Assembly: GCA_021779665.1 (NCBI GenBank)
Contig: JAJYAG010000032.1
Coordinates: 1-46,276 of the forward strand
Direction: 5' to 3'
Source of the DNA: Bacteroidota bacterium
Lineage (GTDB): Bacteria > Bacteroidota > Bacteroidia > Bacteroidales > JAAUTT01
DNA: 46,276 nucleotides
Below, piece by piece: positions 9,160 to 19,034 of this stretch. Under the pieces are notes generated by a model. The model ran no database searches, was not told the DNA's origin, and saw only the letters and a list, made by a program, of their open reading frames with translations. Numbering within the stretch: the stretch's first letter is position 1; every line of letters starts with the position of its first letter. The translations under genes were made by a program, and so were the position numbers.

Positions 9160-9170
9160 TAAAAATCAAA

Positions 9171-9200
9171 AAACCCGGAACGATTTCTCGTTCCGGGTTT
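9171..9200. terminator. rho-independent hairpin after purL
   Basis: Perfect 12-bp arms AAACCCGGAACG / CGTTCCGGGTTT with a 6-nt loop, 11 bp after the purL stop. The U tract is short on the plus strand. The A-rich left flank suggests it could also serve the convergent peptidase gene, which ends at 9525. Confidence 0.85.
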
Positions 9201-9524
9201 AACCCTTCAATCTGCATTGTTAAATTACTGTTTGCAAGTCACGAAACCAACCACCCAATCAATCTCACTTTCCCGCGACCTGCGAAGCCCCCTCAACCAA
9301 CCAAATCAACCTTGCTTCTTTAACAGTAACTTAAAATGCAATACCTCCAAAAAATATTAACCCTTTAAATTATATGCTTAATACAATTCAAAAGTAACAC
9401 TATATGCATGCTGTTACAATAGAATAAAAATGATATATCTTTCTTAAGAAGGGGATATTAATCATCGAAAAGCGGTGATCTTCGTCACCAACTACTGGAG
9501 TATTTATTTTTTAAAACTCTGATC
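9201..9524. other. convergent intergenic region, nothing recognised
   Basis: About 320 bp between the purL terminator and the end of the peptidase gene. A C-rich, purine-poor stretch near 9240-9310 differs in composition from the flanking DNA. I find no ORF, RNA gene or repeat in it. Confidence 0.5.
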
Positions 9525-11690
9525 TTAAAGGTTATTCAAAATAAAGTTCGTCATTTTGGTATAAAGCTGAAGGCGTGTATTGCCTCCATAGATTCCATGA
9601 TTTTTATCGGGATAAATCATCATTTCGAATAGTTTGTTTGCCTGAATAAGTTTTTCGGCGAAGTCCATAGTATTCTGAACATGAACGTTGTCGTCTCCTG
9701 AGCCATGTATCAACAAAAACTTCCCCTGAAGATCCTTTGCATAGTTATTTGGTGAATTATCGTCGTACCCTGAAGGATTTTCCTGAGGTGTACGCATGAA
9801 TCTTTCGGTATATACATTATCGTAATAACGCCAGTTTGTAACCGGAGCAACCGCAATACCTACCTTGAACAAACCTTGACCTCGTGTCATACATAAGGAG
9901 GACATGTAACCTCCGTAGCTCCATCCAAAAATTCCGATTCGGCTTTTATCAATATAACTCAAACTGCCTAAGTATTTGGCAGCAGCCATCTGATCCTGAG
10001 TTTCCAGTTTACCCAGCTGCATGTAGGTCGATTTTCTGAAAGCCTCTCCCCGATTGTTCGTGCCCCGATTATCAACACAAGCAACAATATAACCCTTTTG
10101 TGCCAGTAAATGAAACCAGGGAACTGAGGAATCCCACTCATCAGTCACTTCCTGAGACTCAGGTCCCCCGTAAACAAACATAAACAACGGATATTTTTTT
10201 GTAGCATCAAAGTTTTCCGGTTTAATGGTATAGCCCATTAAAGTAATACCATCCTGACTTTTAAACTCAAAAAACTCTTTCTTTCCAAAATTAAAATCAA
10301 CAGTATTTTTTGCCAGCACAACATTTTGTTCCAGCACACGCATTACTTTTCCTTTTGTGTTGTAAAGCGAAACTATTGGAGGTGTATTGGCATTGGACCA
10401 TGTATTGATGAAATACGTAAACGTACTGTTAAATTCAACCTTATTGGTTCCCGTCTGAGGTGTAAGAAGCTGCTTACCAGTTCCATCCAGTTTTACTGAA
10501 TATACAGCCTTTTGAAGCGGAGATGGCTCACAACTGGAATAAAAAATAGTTTTAGCAGAAGCATTATACCCAAAATAATCATTCACATCGTAAGTTCCGC
10601 TTGTGAGTTGCCTTACCAATGTTCCATTCATATTATAAAGATAAAGATGATTGTATCCGTCTCTTTCGGAACTTATAACAAAATGCTGTTTGTCTGGTAA
10701 GAAGTTAATGTAAGTATCGTTCACCTCGGAGATATAGTATTTATTGCTCTCAGTAAATAATACTGAGGAAGAACCGCTAATAGCATCACAAGCTAAAACA
10801 TCCACCTTATTTTGAAGACGGTTTAACCGGATGATTGCCAGTTTGGAAGGATCCTGAGTCCACTTGATGCGTGGTATATATTGATTGGTCTCCTTTCCAA
10901 CATCAGCCAGCTGGGTTTGCTTTGTCTGAAGATTATAAATATGAACCGATACAACAGAATTATCTTCGCCAGCTTTGGGGTATTTATATTCGTAAATAGT
11001 CGGATATAAATTATCGTAAAAAGTTAAACCATAAGTTTTAACTTTGCTCTCATTAAATTTCATGAAGGCAATTTTACTGCCATCGGGTGACCAGGCAAAA
11101 GCCTTATTGAAACCAAATTCTTCTTCGTAAACCCAATCGGGAGCGCCGTTTATTATTTCATTTTTCTTCCCATCGAAGGTTATCTGGATTATTTCATCAT
11201 TCAATAAATTCTTTATAAAAAGATTGTTATCCTGAAAAAATGCAACATTCTTACCATCGGGTGAAAAATCGGCGAGTTGCTGCTGACCTTTACCTGAAAG
11301 TGCTTTAATCTGTTTCGTTTTCAGGTCAATAATGTAAAAATCTGCTTTGAAGGAATACCTGTAAATGGGCTCAATATTGGTCGAAATAATAATTTTATCT
11401 TCGGCAGGGTTAAGCGAATAATCGTAAATATATTTTATACCAAGTTGTTGCTTAATCAAAGAAACAAGCGTATCAGCAGGCTTACCGGTTTTGTAGTCCC
11501 ACTGAACAATTTCCCGGTAATTCTCAAGCGTTGTATACTTTTCACCATCTTTCATGGAAACAATGCCATTTACCGATTCAACAGCAAAAACGCGGTTTCC
11601 ATAAATATCTTCCAACTTAATTTCCGTTTGAGCTAAGCCAACCTGAACGTATAAAAAACTCAAAAAAACAACGACTATTCGCCTCATCAT
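9525..11690 (-). CDS. S9 family peptidase, dipeptidyl-peptidase IV type
   Basis: 721-aa exported serine peptidase that should release dipeptides (X-Pro or related) from peptide N-termini. Signal peptide MMRRIVVVFLSFLYVQVGLA. Residues about 40-460 form the DPP-IV beta-propeller (NKAFAWSPDGSKIAFMKFNE, with WVYEEEFG carrying the paired Glu that binds the substrate N-terminus). Residues 470-721 form the alpha/beta-hydrolase domain. The catalytic triad is Ser591 (GWSYGGYMSS), Asp666 (GSGDDNVH) and His698 (NHGIYGG), with spacing normal for S9B enzymes. It is monocistronic and convergent with purL. Such enzymes support peptide use in Bacteroidota. Exact specificity is inferred. Confidence 0.94.
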   Translation of the reverse strand: MMRRIVVVFLSFLYVQVGLAQTEIKLEDIYGNRVFAVESVNGIVSMKDGEKYTTLENYREIVQWDYKTGKPADTLVSLIKQQLGIKYIYDYSLNPAEDKIIISTNIEPIYRYSFKADFYIIDLKTKQIKALSGKGQQQLADFSPDGKNVAFFQDNNLFIKNLLNDEIIQITFDGKKNEIINGAPDWVYEEEFGFNKAFAWSPDGSKIAFMKFNESKVKTYGLTFYDNLYPTIYEYKYPKAGEDNSVVSVHIYNLQTKQTQLADVGKETNQYIPRIKWTQDPSKLAIIRLNRLQNKVDVLACDAISGSSSVLFTESNKYYISEVNDTYINFLPDKQHFVISSERDGYNHLYLYNMNGTLVRQLTSGTYDVNDYFGYNASAKTIFYSSCEPSPLQKAVYSVKLDGTGKQLLTPQTGTNKVEFNSTFTYFINTWSNANTPPIVSLYNTKGKVMRVLEQNVVLAKNTVDFNFGKKEFFEFKSQDGITLMGYTIKPENFDATKKYPLFMFVYGGPESQEVTDEWDSSVPWFHLLAQKGYIVACVDNRGTNNRGEAFRKSTYMQLGKLETQDQMAAAKYLGSLSYIDKSRIGIFGWSYGGYMSSLCMTRGQGLFKVGIAVAPVTNWRYYDNVYTERFMRTPQENPSGYDDNSPNNYAKDLQGKFLLIHGSGDDNVHVQNTMDFAEKLIQANKLFEMMIYPDKNHGIYGGNTRLQLYTKMTNFILNNL

Positions 11691-11800
11691 TTAAAACATA
11701 ATTAATTGTTAACAGGCTAAGTTTTTCAATGCTTTCAATTTATTTATAGCATTTTACTCACACCTAAAAAATTAGTGTCTCAAAGTAAGGAATTATTCTT

Positions 11801-11808
11801 TATCTTTG
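11801..11808 (+). promoter_or_regulatory. -7 box TATCTTTG of the thrS operon; decides the thrS start
   Basis: Perfect TAnnTTTG. The predicted start near 11813 excludes the upstream in-frame TTG at 11806 as initiator and supports the ATG at 11836, with a leader of about 20 nt. The -33 element is poor. Confidence 0.55.
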
Positions 11809-11835
11809 CATACTTTTTTAAAATATGCCTTTACG

Positions 11836-13779
11836 ATGATAAAGATTACTTTCCCTGACAAAAACGTGAGGGAATATAATGAAGGAATTACAGGGATGGA
11901 GATTGCTAAAAGCATTAGCCATGGCCTTGCAAACGATGTATTAGCTGTTTCGGTAAATGGTGAAATCTGGGACCTTAGCCGTCCGATAAACTCCGATGCC
12001 GAAATAAAGTTCCATAAATGGGATGATGCTGAAGGTAAACATGCTTTCTGGCATTCATCGGCTCACCTGATGGCAGAAGCATTGGAAGCAGTTTATCCGG
12101 GTGTGAAACTTGGTATAGGACCTTCTATCGAGAACGGTTTTTATTATGATATTGACCTTGGTGAAGGACGCTCCATTTCTGATGCCGATCTTCCTAAAGT
12201 GGAAAGCAAAATGGCCGAACTGGCAAAAACCAAATCGAGCTATAACCGTCGCGATGTTCCAAAAAGCGAAGCACTGAAATATTTCACCGAAAAAGGTGAT
12301 CCTTATAAAATTGAACTCATCACCGATTTGGCCGATGGGACAATTTCTTTCTATACACAGGGAAATTTTACCGATTTATGCCGTGGTCCTCACCTGCCTG
12401 ATACCTCCTATATTAAAGCAATCAAATTATTAAGTGTTGCTGGGGCTTACTGGCGTGGTAACGAAAAGAACAAGCAGCTTACCCGTGTTTATGGAATCAC
12501 CTTCCCGAAACAAAAAATGCTCGACGATTATCTGGTGATGCTTGAACAGGCAAAACTCAGAGATCATCGAAAAGTAGGAAAAGAACTTGAGTTATTTACA
12601 TTTTCACAGAAGGTTGGACAGGGTTTACCACTCTGGTTGCCCAAAGGTGCCAAACTTCGTGAGTTACTCGAAAATTTCCTTAAGAAGGTACAGAAAGAAT
12701 ATGGTTATGAGCAGGTTATCACTCCTCATATAGGCCAGAAAGAACTTTATGTAACCTCCGGACATTACGAAAAATATGGTAAGGATTCGTTCCAACCCAT
12801 TCGTACCCCGCAGGAAGGCGAAGAGTTTCTTTTGAAACCTATGAATTGCCCGCACCATTGCGAAATATATAAATCGAAACCCCGCTCCTACAAAGATCTG
12901 CCGGTTCGTATGGCCGAATTCGGCACCGTTTATCGTTACGAGCAAAGCGGTGAATTACATGGTTTAACCAGGGTAAGAGGTTTTACCCAGGATGACGCAC
13001 ACCTTTTCTGCCGTCCGGATCAGATCAAAGAGGAATTCATCAAGGTAATTGATATTATCTTCCGCATATTCAAGGCATTGGATTTTAAAGATTACATAGC
13101 TCAGGTATCCTTGCGCGATCCAAATAACAAAGAAAAATATATCGGATCGGACGAAAACTGGGAAAAAGCTGAACGTGCCATTATAGAGGCCGCTCAGGAA
13201 AAGGGACTGAATACTGTGGTTGAGCTGGGCGAAGCCGCCTTTTATGGCCCCAAACTCGACTTTATGATCAAAGATGCCATTGGCCGCAAATGGCAGTTGG
13301 GAACCATTCAGGTTGACTATAACCTGCCTGAGCGTTTCGATCTCGAATACATGGGAGCTGATAATCAAAAATATCGCCCCGTAATGATTCATCGTGCGCC
13401 GTTCGGTTCGATGGAACGTTTCGTTGCAGTTTTGATAGAACATACAGCTGGAAAATTCCCTCTTTGGTTAACCCCGGATCAGGTGGTTATTATGCCAATC
13501 AGCGAAAAATTCAACGATTACGGAAAAAAAGTTTTGAATTTTCTAAATAATTCCGATATTCGCACCTTATTAGACGACCGGAACGAAAAGATTGGCAAGA
13601 AGATACGCGATAACGAGCTGAAAAAGATACCTTATCTGCTGATTATCGGGGAGAAAGAAGAAGCCGGAGAACTGGTTTCGGTGCGTAAACAAGGCGAAGG
13701 AGATAAAGGAAGTATGGGCCTGAATGAATTTGCTGAGTTTATTAAAAATGAAATTGCAAAACAATTACAAGAAATTTAA
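11836..13779 (+). CDS. thrS: threonyl-tRNA synthetase
   Basis: Charges tRNA-Thr; 647 aa from the ATG at 11836. Domains in order: TGS (1-60, [20 protein letters not shown]), the editing domain with an HxxxH motif (HSSAH), the class II catalytic core with motif 2 ([15 protein letters not shown]) and motif 3 (APFGSMERF), zinc ligands in MNCPHHC, and the anticodon-binding domain (from about 545, [13 protein letters not shown]). First gene of thrS-infC-rpmI-rplT. No T-box or operator-like leader is visible in the short 5' region. Confidence 0.98.
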   Translation: MIKITFPDKNVREYNEGITGMEIAKSISHGLANDVLAVSVNGEIWDLSRPINSDAEIKFHKWDDAEGKHAFWHSSAHLMAEALEAVYPGVKLGIGPSIENGFYYDIDLGEGRSISDADLPKVESKMAELAKTKSSYNRRDVPKSEALKYFTEKGDPYKIELITDLADGTISFYTQGNFTDLCRGPHLPDTSYIKAIKLLSVAGAYWRGNEKNKQLTRVYGITFPKQKMLDDYLVMLEQAKLRDHRKVGKELELFTFSQKVGQGLPLWLPKGAKLRELLENFLKKVQKEYGYEQVITPHIGQKELYVTSGHYEKYGKDSFQPIRTPQEGEEFLLKPMNCPHHCEIYKSKPRSYKDLPVRMAEFGTVYRYEQSGELHGLTRVRGFTQDDAHLFCRPDQIKEEFIKVIDIIFRIFKALDFKDYIAQVSLRDPNNKEKYIGSDENWEKAERAIIEAAQEKGLNTVVELGEAAFYGPKLDFMIKDAIGRKWQLGTIQVDYNLPERFDLEYMGADNQKYRPVMIHRAPFGSMERFVAVLIEHTAGKFPLWLTPDQVVIMPISEKFNDYGKKVLNFLNNSDIRTLLDDRNEKIGKKIRDNELKKIPYLLIIGEKEEAGELVSVRKQGEGDKGSMGLNEFAEFIKNEIAKQLQEI

Positions 13780-13815
13780 ATATTTAAAATAACAAGAAAA
13801 AGACCTGCTTAAAGC

Positions 13816-14370
13816 ATGCAAAATCCTGCTCCACAAAGACAACAACAAAGAGTTCAAGAGCCCAAATACGCTATTAACGAAAAGATCAGGGCTCGACAAG
13901 TGAGATTGGTTGGTGAAAATATTGAGAATCCTGGGGTTTTTTCTCTCAGTGAAGCCTTAAAACTTGCTGATGAACTGGAACTCGATTTAGTGGAAATATC
14001 GCCAAATGCAGATCCGCCGGTATGTAAGATAGTTGATTTCCAGAAGTTTTTATATCAACAGAAGAAAAAACAGAAGGAAATCAAAGCAAAAACAACCAAG
14101 GTTGTGGTGAAGGAAATTCGCTTCGGGCCTCAGACTGATGACCACGATTATAACTTTAAACTTAAACACGCCATCAGCTTTTTGGAAGATGGTTCGAAAG
14201 TAAAAGCTTTTGTGTTTTTTAAAGGAAGGTCGATTTTGTACAAAGAACAGGGAGAAATTTTATTATTACGTTTTGCCCAGGATTTGGAGGAGTACGGAAA
14301 AGTTGAACAGTTACCGCGACTCGAAGGCAAAAGGATGATTATGACAATTTCACCTAAACCTAAAAAGTAA
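13816..14370 (+). CDS. infC: translation initiation factor IF-3
   Basis: Binds the 30S subunit and polices start-codon and initiator-tRNA selection. 184 aa with the IF3 N-domain ([20 protein letters not shown]), a Lys-rich linker helix ([11 protein letters not shown]) and the C-domain ([20 protein letters not shown] to [14 protein letters not shown]). The reading frame starts with an ordinary ATG, unlike the AUU/AUA start that autoregulates infC in some bacteria. A short Gln/Arg-rich extension (PQRQQQRVQ) precedes the conserved domain. It lies 36 bp after thrS. Confidence 0.98.
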   Translation: MQNPAPQRQQQRVQEPKYAINEKIRARQVRLVGENIENPGVFSLSEALKLADELELDLVEISPNADPPVCKIVDFQKFLYQQKKKQKEIKAKTTKVVVKEIRFGPQTDDHDYNFKLKHAISFLEDGSKVKAFVFFKGRSILYKEQGEILLLRFAQDLEEYGKVEQLPRLEGKRMIMTISPKPKK

Positions 14371-14397
14371 ACTTTTAATTTTTTAAATAGTTGTATA

Positions 14398-14595
14398 ATG
14401 CCAAAGATGAAGACAAATTCCGGAGCTAAAAAGAGATTTACGCTCACCGGAACAGGGAAAATCAAAAGGAAACAGGCTTTCAAACGTCACATTCTGACCA
14501 AGAAATCGACCAAGAGAAAAAGAGCTTTAACAGCTTTTAGTCTTGTTGATTCTACCGATGTTTCCAATGTTAAGTACATGTTGTGCTTAAAATAA
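14398..14595 (+). CDS. rpmI: 50S ribosomal protein L35
   Basis: 65-aa, strongly basic large-subunit protein with the family signature [14 protein letters not shown] and the [20 protein letters not shown] core. It starts 27 bp after infC and is followed 78 bp later by rplT in the standard order. I see no obvious L20-binding mimic in the gaps, although short ones could be missed by eye. Confidence 0.97.
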   Translation: MPKMKTNSGAKKRFTLTGTGKIKRKQAFKRHILTKKSTKRKRALTAFSLVDSTDVSNVKYMLCLK

Positions 14596-14673
14596 TTTTT
14601 TAGTGTTAACCGAGAATGAATTAGCAAAAAAGATCCTTAAACAGGGCGCTAACCATTCGTAATGTAAAACAAA

Positions 14674-15024
14674 ATGCCACGTTCAGTCAATTCAGTAGCT
14701 TCCAGGGCAAGAAGAAAAAAACTGCTCAAACTCACTAAAGGAAATTTCCTCTCGAGGAAAAATGTGTGGACAGTTGCAAAAAACACCCTTGAAAAAGGTT
14801 TGCAATATGCCTATCGCGATCGTCGCGCTAAAAAGAGAAGTTTCAGAGGATTATGGATTCAGCGTATCAATGCTGGTGTTCGTCCTTACGACCTGTCGTA
14901 CTCTCAGTTTATCGACAAATTAAACAAAGCCGGTATCGTTCTTAACCGCAAAGTTCTTGCTGACCTTGCCATGAACAATCCAACCGCTTTTGAAGCAATT
15001 GTGAAAAAAGTGAAAGCTGCTTAA
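14674..15024 (+). CDS. rplT: 50S ribosomal protein L20
   Basis: 116-aa assembly protein of the large subunit, binding 23S rRNA through its long basic N-terminal helix ([20 protein letters not shown]). The conserved [19 protein letters not shown] and [12 protein letters not shown] blocks are present and the length is normal. Last gene of the operon, followed by a clear terminator. Confidence 0.98.
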   Translation: MPRSVNSVASRARRKKLLKLTKGNFLSRKNVWTVAKNTLEKGLQYAYRDRRAKKRSFRGLWIQRINAGVRPYDLSYSQFIDKLNKAGIVLNRKVLADLAMNNPTAFEAIVKKVKAA

Positions 15025-15045
15025 TGCTTTCAACAAAATATTCTT

Positions 15046-15074
15046 AAAGGGAAGCAAATTGCTTCCCTTTTTTT
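15046..15074 (+). terminator. rho-independent terminator of the thrS-rplT operon
   Basis: Arms AAAGGGAAGC / GCTTCCCTTT with a 5-nt loop followed by TTTT, 21 bp after the rplT stop. Confidence 0.9.
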
Positions 15075-15115
15075 GTTATTTTAACCCCATTTAATTCTAG
15101 CTGTATAGGTTTTAA

Positions 15116-15195
15116 GATTTTAGGCTTTAGAAAGGAATAGGAAAGAATACTTCTCATTATTTCAATTGTAACAAACGCCTAAAGCCATCAAAATC
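15116..15195. repeat. imperfect long-spaced inverted repeat before dapB
   Basis: GATTTTAGGCTTTAG (15116-15130) is inverted as CTAAAGCC-ATC-AAAATC (15179-15195), with a small insertion and 48 bp between the arms. It lies between the rplT terminator and the dapB promoter. It could be a degenerate mobile relic or a regulatory structure. Confidence 0.4.
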
Positions 15196-15210
15196 TACGG
15201 CCTAATACCT

Positions 15211-15218
15211 TAAATTTG
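15211..15218 (+). promoter_or_regulatory. -7 box TAAATTTG immediately before dapB (leaderless mRNA predicted)
   Basis: Perfect TAnnTTTG ending 5 bp before the dapB ATG at 15224, so transcription should start at or 1-2 nt before the start codon. The -33 box is not obvious. Confidence 0.5.
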
Positions 15219-15223
15219 TTAAT

Positions 15224-15940
15224 ATGAAAATTGCCCTAATTGGTTACGGGAAGATGGGAAAGGAAATTGAGGCTATAGCTTTGGAGCGCAATCATTCAAT
15301 TCCCCTGATAATAGACCTGAATAATCAAAACGAATTAACCACTGAAAACCTTAAAAAGGTTGATGTAGTAATTGAATTTACAAATCCCGAACAAGCCTAT
15401 AAAAACGTTTTGAAATGCTTTGAAGCAGATATTCCTGTTGTAAGTGGAACCACAGGCTGGAACGAGAAAGTAGAAGAAGCTAAAAAACTATGTAAGACTG
15501 GTAACCATTCCTTTATATGGTCGTCGAATTATAGCCTTGGCGTTAATATCTTTTTCAAGGTAAATGATTTCCTTGCCAGAATTATGAATAAATTCGATAA
15601 TTACAATGTTACCATGGAAGAGACACATCATACCCAAAAGCTTGATGCTCCCAGTGGAACAGCTATTACCCTGGCAAATGATATCATCAAAAAAATAGAT
15701 CGCAAAACGGCATGGCAGCTTGACAAGGAAGATTCGCCCGAAAAACTGAAAATAACGGCAGTTCGCCGCGAAAATGTGCCGGGAATACATACTATAAATT
15801 ACGATTCACCCGTTGATTATATCGAAATAACCCACAGTGCCAAAAGCAGAAAGGGATTTGCATTTGGAGCTGTACTTGCCGCCGAATATATACATAATAA
15901 AAAGGGTGTATTCACAATGGATGATTTACTTTCTATCTGA
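15224..15940 (+). CDS. dapB: 4-hydroxy-tetrahydrodipicolinate reductase
   Basis: NAD(P)H-dependent step of lysine/diaminopimelate synthesis, feeding peptidoglycan. 238 aa: N-terminal Rossmann fold starting MKIALIGYGKMGKEIE, VVSGTTGW nucleotide contact, SNYSLGVNIFF, and the substrate/catalytic region ETHHTQKLDAPSGTAI containing the His-His and Lys residues. The Rossmann motif begins at residue 4, so the start at 15224 cannot move downstream. Followed 42 bp later by lepB, a common Bacteroidota pair (diaminopimelate supply and protein export). Confidence 0.96.
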   Translation: MKIALIGYGKMGKEIEAIALERNHSIPLIIDLNNQNELTTENLKKVDVVIEFTNPEQAYKNVLKCFEADIPVVSGTTGWNEKVEEAKKLCKTGNHSFIWSSNYSLGVNIFFKVNDFLARIMNKFDNYNVTMEETHHTQKLDAPSGTAITLANDIIKKIDRKTAWQLDKEDSPEKLKITAVRRENVPGIHTINYDSPVDYIEITHSAKSRKGFAFGAVLAAEYIHNKKGVFTMDDLLSI

Positions 15941-15982
15941 TAAATGTAAAACTGATCAATTTAACTCTCTTAATCAAGTACC

Positions 15983-17368
15983 ATGAGTTTTTTAAGTAAC
16001 AAGTATTTTAAGTTTGGTGTAGCCGCGACGCTATACCTTTTATGGGTTATTTGGGTATGGAATGCCTGGCTTTTATTGGGCATACCTGTACTTTTCGACA
16101 TTTACATTACTAAAAAGGTAAACTGGACACCATGGAAAAAACGTGAAGGAAGAAACAGCACTGTTGTAGAATGGATCGATGCTTTAATCTTTGCAGTTTT
16201 AGCTGTTACTTTTATCAATATTTTCTTTTTCCAGAATTACAAAATACCAACAGGTTCGATGGAGAAAAGTTTGTTAATAGGCGATCACCTGTATGTCAGC
16301 AAACTCAAATTCGGGCCGAAAATACCCAACACTCCCCTGTCGTTTCCATTTACGCAAAATACGATGCCATTTTCTACAAAAACCAAATCGTATGTAGAAT
16401 GGATTCAATGGCCATACAAGAGACTGGCAGGCTTTCATACGGTTAAGAATGATAATATTGTTGTGTTCAACTTTCCTGAAGGCGACACTGTTGTAACCGA
16501 AAGTCCTGAAACCAGCTACTATGCACATCTCCGAAACACAGCGCAAGCCATGGCGATGAACGACGGCAATAAGAAATCGATGGATTATTATACAGCATCT
16601 GCACGCCAGATGTTATGGAACCAGTATCATATCGTTTCAAGGCCGGTAGACCGTCGCGATAATTATATAAAAAGATGTGTTGCTATCCCCGGAGATACCC
16701 TTGAAGTTAGAGACGGACATATTTTCATTAATGGCAAACCACAAAATGAAGATTTTAAAGTGCAATACAGGTATTATATCGAAACTGACGGGTCGACAAT
16801 TAATCCCCTTTTGTTAGAAAAAATGGGTGTTTATAAAGATGAATTCGGGAGAGTAGAAGGTATGGAAAACACCTACGCAATTTACCTTACAAAAGAGAAT
16901 CTGGAAAAAATGAAAACTATTCCGGGTATTAAGGCCATAAATACCACTTTCAAGCCCAAAGGTTATTATGAAGATCATATTTTCCCTCACAATCCAAAAT
17001 ATCCATGGAATGAAGATAATTATGGTCCATTAGTGATGCCTAAAAAAGGAGTTACTGTTAAACTGGATACAGGAAATATTGACATTTACAAAAGAGTGAT
17101 CAATGCCTACGAAGGAAATGCTCTCGAAGTTAACGGTGGTCAGATAATGATCAATGGAAAGCCGGCCACAAGCTATACATTTCAAATGGATTACTACTTC
17201 ATGATTGGAGACAATCGCCATAACTCAGCCGATTCCCGGTTCTGGGGTTTTGTGCCTGAAGATCATATTGTAGGCGCTCCGAAGTTTATCTGGCTTTCTT
17301 TAGATAAGGAAAAGAAATTCCCCGCAAACATCCGTTGGAAAAGGTTATTCACCTGGGCGGACAGGTAG
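15983..17368 (+). CDS. lepB: signal peptidase I, long Bacteroidota type
   Basis: Cleaves signal peptides of exported proteins at the outer face of the inner membrane. 461 aa, longer than enterobacterial LepB. N-terminal membrane segments at about 12-44 and 63-84, then the catalytic Ser92 in PTGSMEKSL and Lys230 in DNYIKRCVAIPGD (Ser/Lys dyad). The end carries the conserved GDNRHNSADSRFWGFVP. A large insertion sits between the Ser and Lys boxes and another between the Lys box and the GDN box. Last gene of dapB-lepB, closed by a 22-bp-arm terminator. Confidence 0.95.
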   Translation: MSFLSNKYFKFGVAATLYLLWVIWVWNAWLLLGIPVLFDIYITKKVNWTPWKKREGRNSTVVEWIDALIFAVLAVTFINIFFFQNYKIPTGSMEKSLLIGDHLYVSKLKFGPKIPNTPLSFPFTQNTMPFSTKTKSYVEWIQWPYKRLAGFHTVKNDNIVVFNFPEGDTVVTESPETSYYAHLRNTAQAMAMNDGNKKSMDYYTASARQMLWNQYHIVSRPVDRRDNYIKRCVAIPGDTLEVRDGHIFINGKPQNEDFKVQYRYYIETDGSTINPLLLEKMGVYKDEFGRVEGMENTYAIYLTKENLEKMKTIPGIKAINTTFKPKGYYEDHIFPHNPKYPWNEDNYGPLVMPKKGVTVKLDTGNIDIYKRVINAYEGNALEVNGGQIMINGKPATSYTFQMDYYFMIGDNRHNSADSRFWGFVPEDHIVGAPKFIWLSLDKEKKFPANIRWKRLFTWADR

Positions 17369-17407
17369 AAAAGAATAATGAGTATCCAGGATATAGACAA
17401 TACTCTC

Positions 17408-17457
17408 AAAGACAATAAAAAAAGCCGGGTGATTGCCCGGCTTTTTTTATTGTCTTT
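17408..17457. terminator. bidirectional terminator with 22-bp perfect arms
   Basis: AAAGACAATAAAAAAAGCCG and the following GG (17408-17429) are perfectly inverted at 17436-17457 around a 6-nt loop. The GC core GCCGGG/CCCGGC is flanked by A7/T7, so it works for lepB rightward and for the polyferredoxin gene leftward. Confidence 0.93.
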
Positions 17458-17463
17458 ATATGG

Positions 17464-19029
17464 TTAAAAAGGAAATTCCTCAATCTGCTTTTCATCCAGT
17501 TTTTTAGATTCAGGCTTTTTAGCGGGTTTATGGAACTCATTTCCGTCAACATAAATAGCCCTGTATGGTCGTACCGGACATGCATACTCGCAGGCACCAC
17601 AACCTATGCAGATTTCCTGATTTACCTCCGGAATTGTTAGCTTCCCTTTGTACGGAACCATCTTCACTGCCTGAGTGGGACAGTGTTCAGAACAAGAACC
17701 GCATGCAGTGTTTTTTGTATAAACTATACAATTATCTATAACAAAATTCACAACACCTACCTGTGTTAATTTCTTCTTTTCAACAGTTAAAGGCAAAATA
17801 GCTCCTGTAGGGCAAACTTCGCTGCAACGAACACATTCAAAATTGCAGAAATTCACCGATTGGTCCATATACGGCTGCAACAAACCGGATATACCACTTT
17901 CAAAGAAACGAGGTTTCAGAGTTCCTGTGGGACAGGCGCTCACACATAAATGGCAGGCTGTACATTTTTCAGCAAAATGATGGACATTGATTGAACCCGG
18001 AGGTGTAACCAAAAACTTCTTTTTGTAAGGCTTGAGCTTAGCAGTTGCATTAGAGACAGCTTTCACCACATCGGTTAAACCTGCCGCACCTACAGTAATC
18101 AAAGCACTTTTTAAAAGAAAATCGCGCTTTGTTTTATCAGTAGAAGGTGGAATGGTTTCCTTTTTAGCCGGAACCCAGGCAAATTTATACTTCACGCTTT
18201 CGGTATTGCACGATTTAACGCAATTGTAACAAGCAACACATCTGGAAAAATCAATTTCCTTTGTTTTGATATTAATGCACGAAGATTTGCAGGCAAAAGC
18301 ACACTTCCCGCATTGAGTACAGCTCGAATCCTCAATATTGAGTTTAAACATCGACACTTTGGATACTAACCCGAGAAAAGAGCCTACCGGACAGATGGTA
18401 TTGCAGTATAAACGTCCTTTAGTTACTGCAAGCCATATTATACCTACGAAAAATACTGCAGGAATAATAAGTGTGAGCAGGTTTACATGCTTAATCTCAA
18501 CAACGTACATGGCATAAATGTGCAGCTTTTCAAAAATAACCGCCAGAAGGTTATTCCCCAAAATATACAGAGGCCGCATAAAATCAGAACTAAACCTGCC
18601 ATAAATACTGTAAGGATCTAATAAGGCAAGTAATGTGACACTTCCCAAAAGAAATGCAATTACAACAATTGCCAATATTCCGTATCTTAAAAAGTTGTAA
18701 GGCTTTGAATATTTGAACCTGAACTTCTTTTTCCTGAAAAGTTTTGAAAAAAATGTGATCACATCCTGAAATATTCCGAGCGGACAAACGGTAGAACAAT
18801 AAACACGTCCTACCAAAAGATTAATGATAAGAATGATCACAAATCCCAAAGCGATTAATCCCCCTCCAATAACAAAAAACTTGATAACTGAAGGTACAAA
18901 CTGAAGGAAAGTCACTCCGTTGAAAACTGAAGTGACAAATAATCCTGCAAAATCAAGAAACAAAAAGGTAATTGCTATAAAGAAAAGAAGGGATAAGGTT
19001 ACCCTGATCCCTTTCAAATATCTGTACAT
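17464..19029 (-). CDS. membrane polyferredoxin, NapH-like with extra 4Fe-4S modules
   Basis: 521-aa membrane electron carrier. About four to six hydrophobic segments (roughly 9-35, 50-73, 114-138, 152-178, 183-203) carry NapH-type CxxxCP motifs (C78/C82, C209/C213). Then two ferredoxin clusters (C237-C240-C243-C247; C264-C267-C270-C274). Residues 301-318 (KRDFLLKSALITVGAAGL) resemble a Tat-type signal inside the chain. After it come further 4Fe-4S motifs (C356-C359-C362-C366; C399-C402-C406; C443-C446-C450; C474-C477-C480-C484). It looks like a fusion of a NapH-like protein with a NrfC/FdhB-like exported ferredoxin. It starts 5 bp after the DUF362 gene. Likely quinol- or ferredoxin-linked; partner unknown. 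Confidence 0.85.
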   Translation of the reverse strand: MYRYLKGIRVTLSLLFFIAITFLFLDFAGLFVTSVFNGVTFLQFVPSVIKFFVIGGGLIALGFVIILIINLLVGRVYCSTVCPLGIFQDVITFFSKLFRKKKFRFKYSKPYNFLRYGILAIVVIAFLLGSVTLLALLDPYSIYGRFSSDFMRPLYILGNNLLAVIFEKLHIYAMYVVEIKHVNLLTLIIPAVFFVGIIWLAVTKGRLYCNTICPVGSFLGLVSKVSMFKLNIEDSSCTQCGKCAFACKSSCINIKTKEIDFSRCVACYNCVKSCNTESVKYKFAWVPAKKETIPPSTDKTKRDFLLKSALITVGAAGLTDVVKAVSNATAKLKPYKKKFLVTPPGSINVHHFAEKCTACHLCVSACPTGTLKPRFFESGISGLLQPYMDQSVNFCNFECVRCSEVCPTGAILPLTVEKKKLTQVGVVNFVIDNCIVYTKNTACGSCSEHCPTQAVKMVPYKGKLTIPEVNQEICIGCGACEYACPVRPYRAIYVDGNEFHKPAKKPESKKLDEKQIEEFPF

Positions 19030-19034
19030 ATGTC

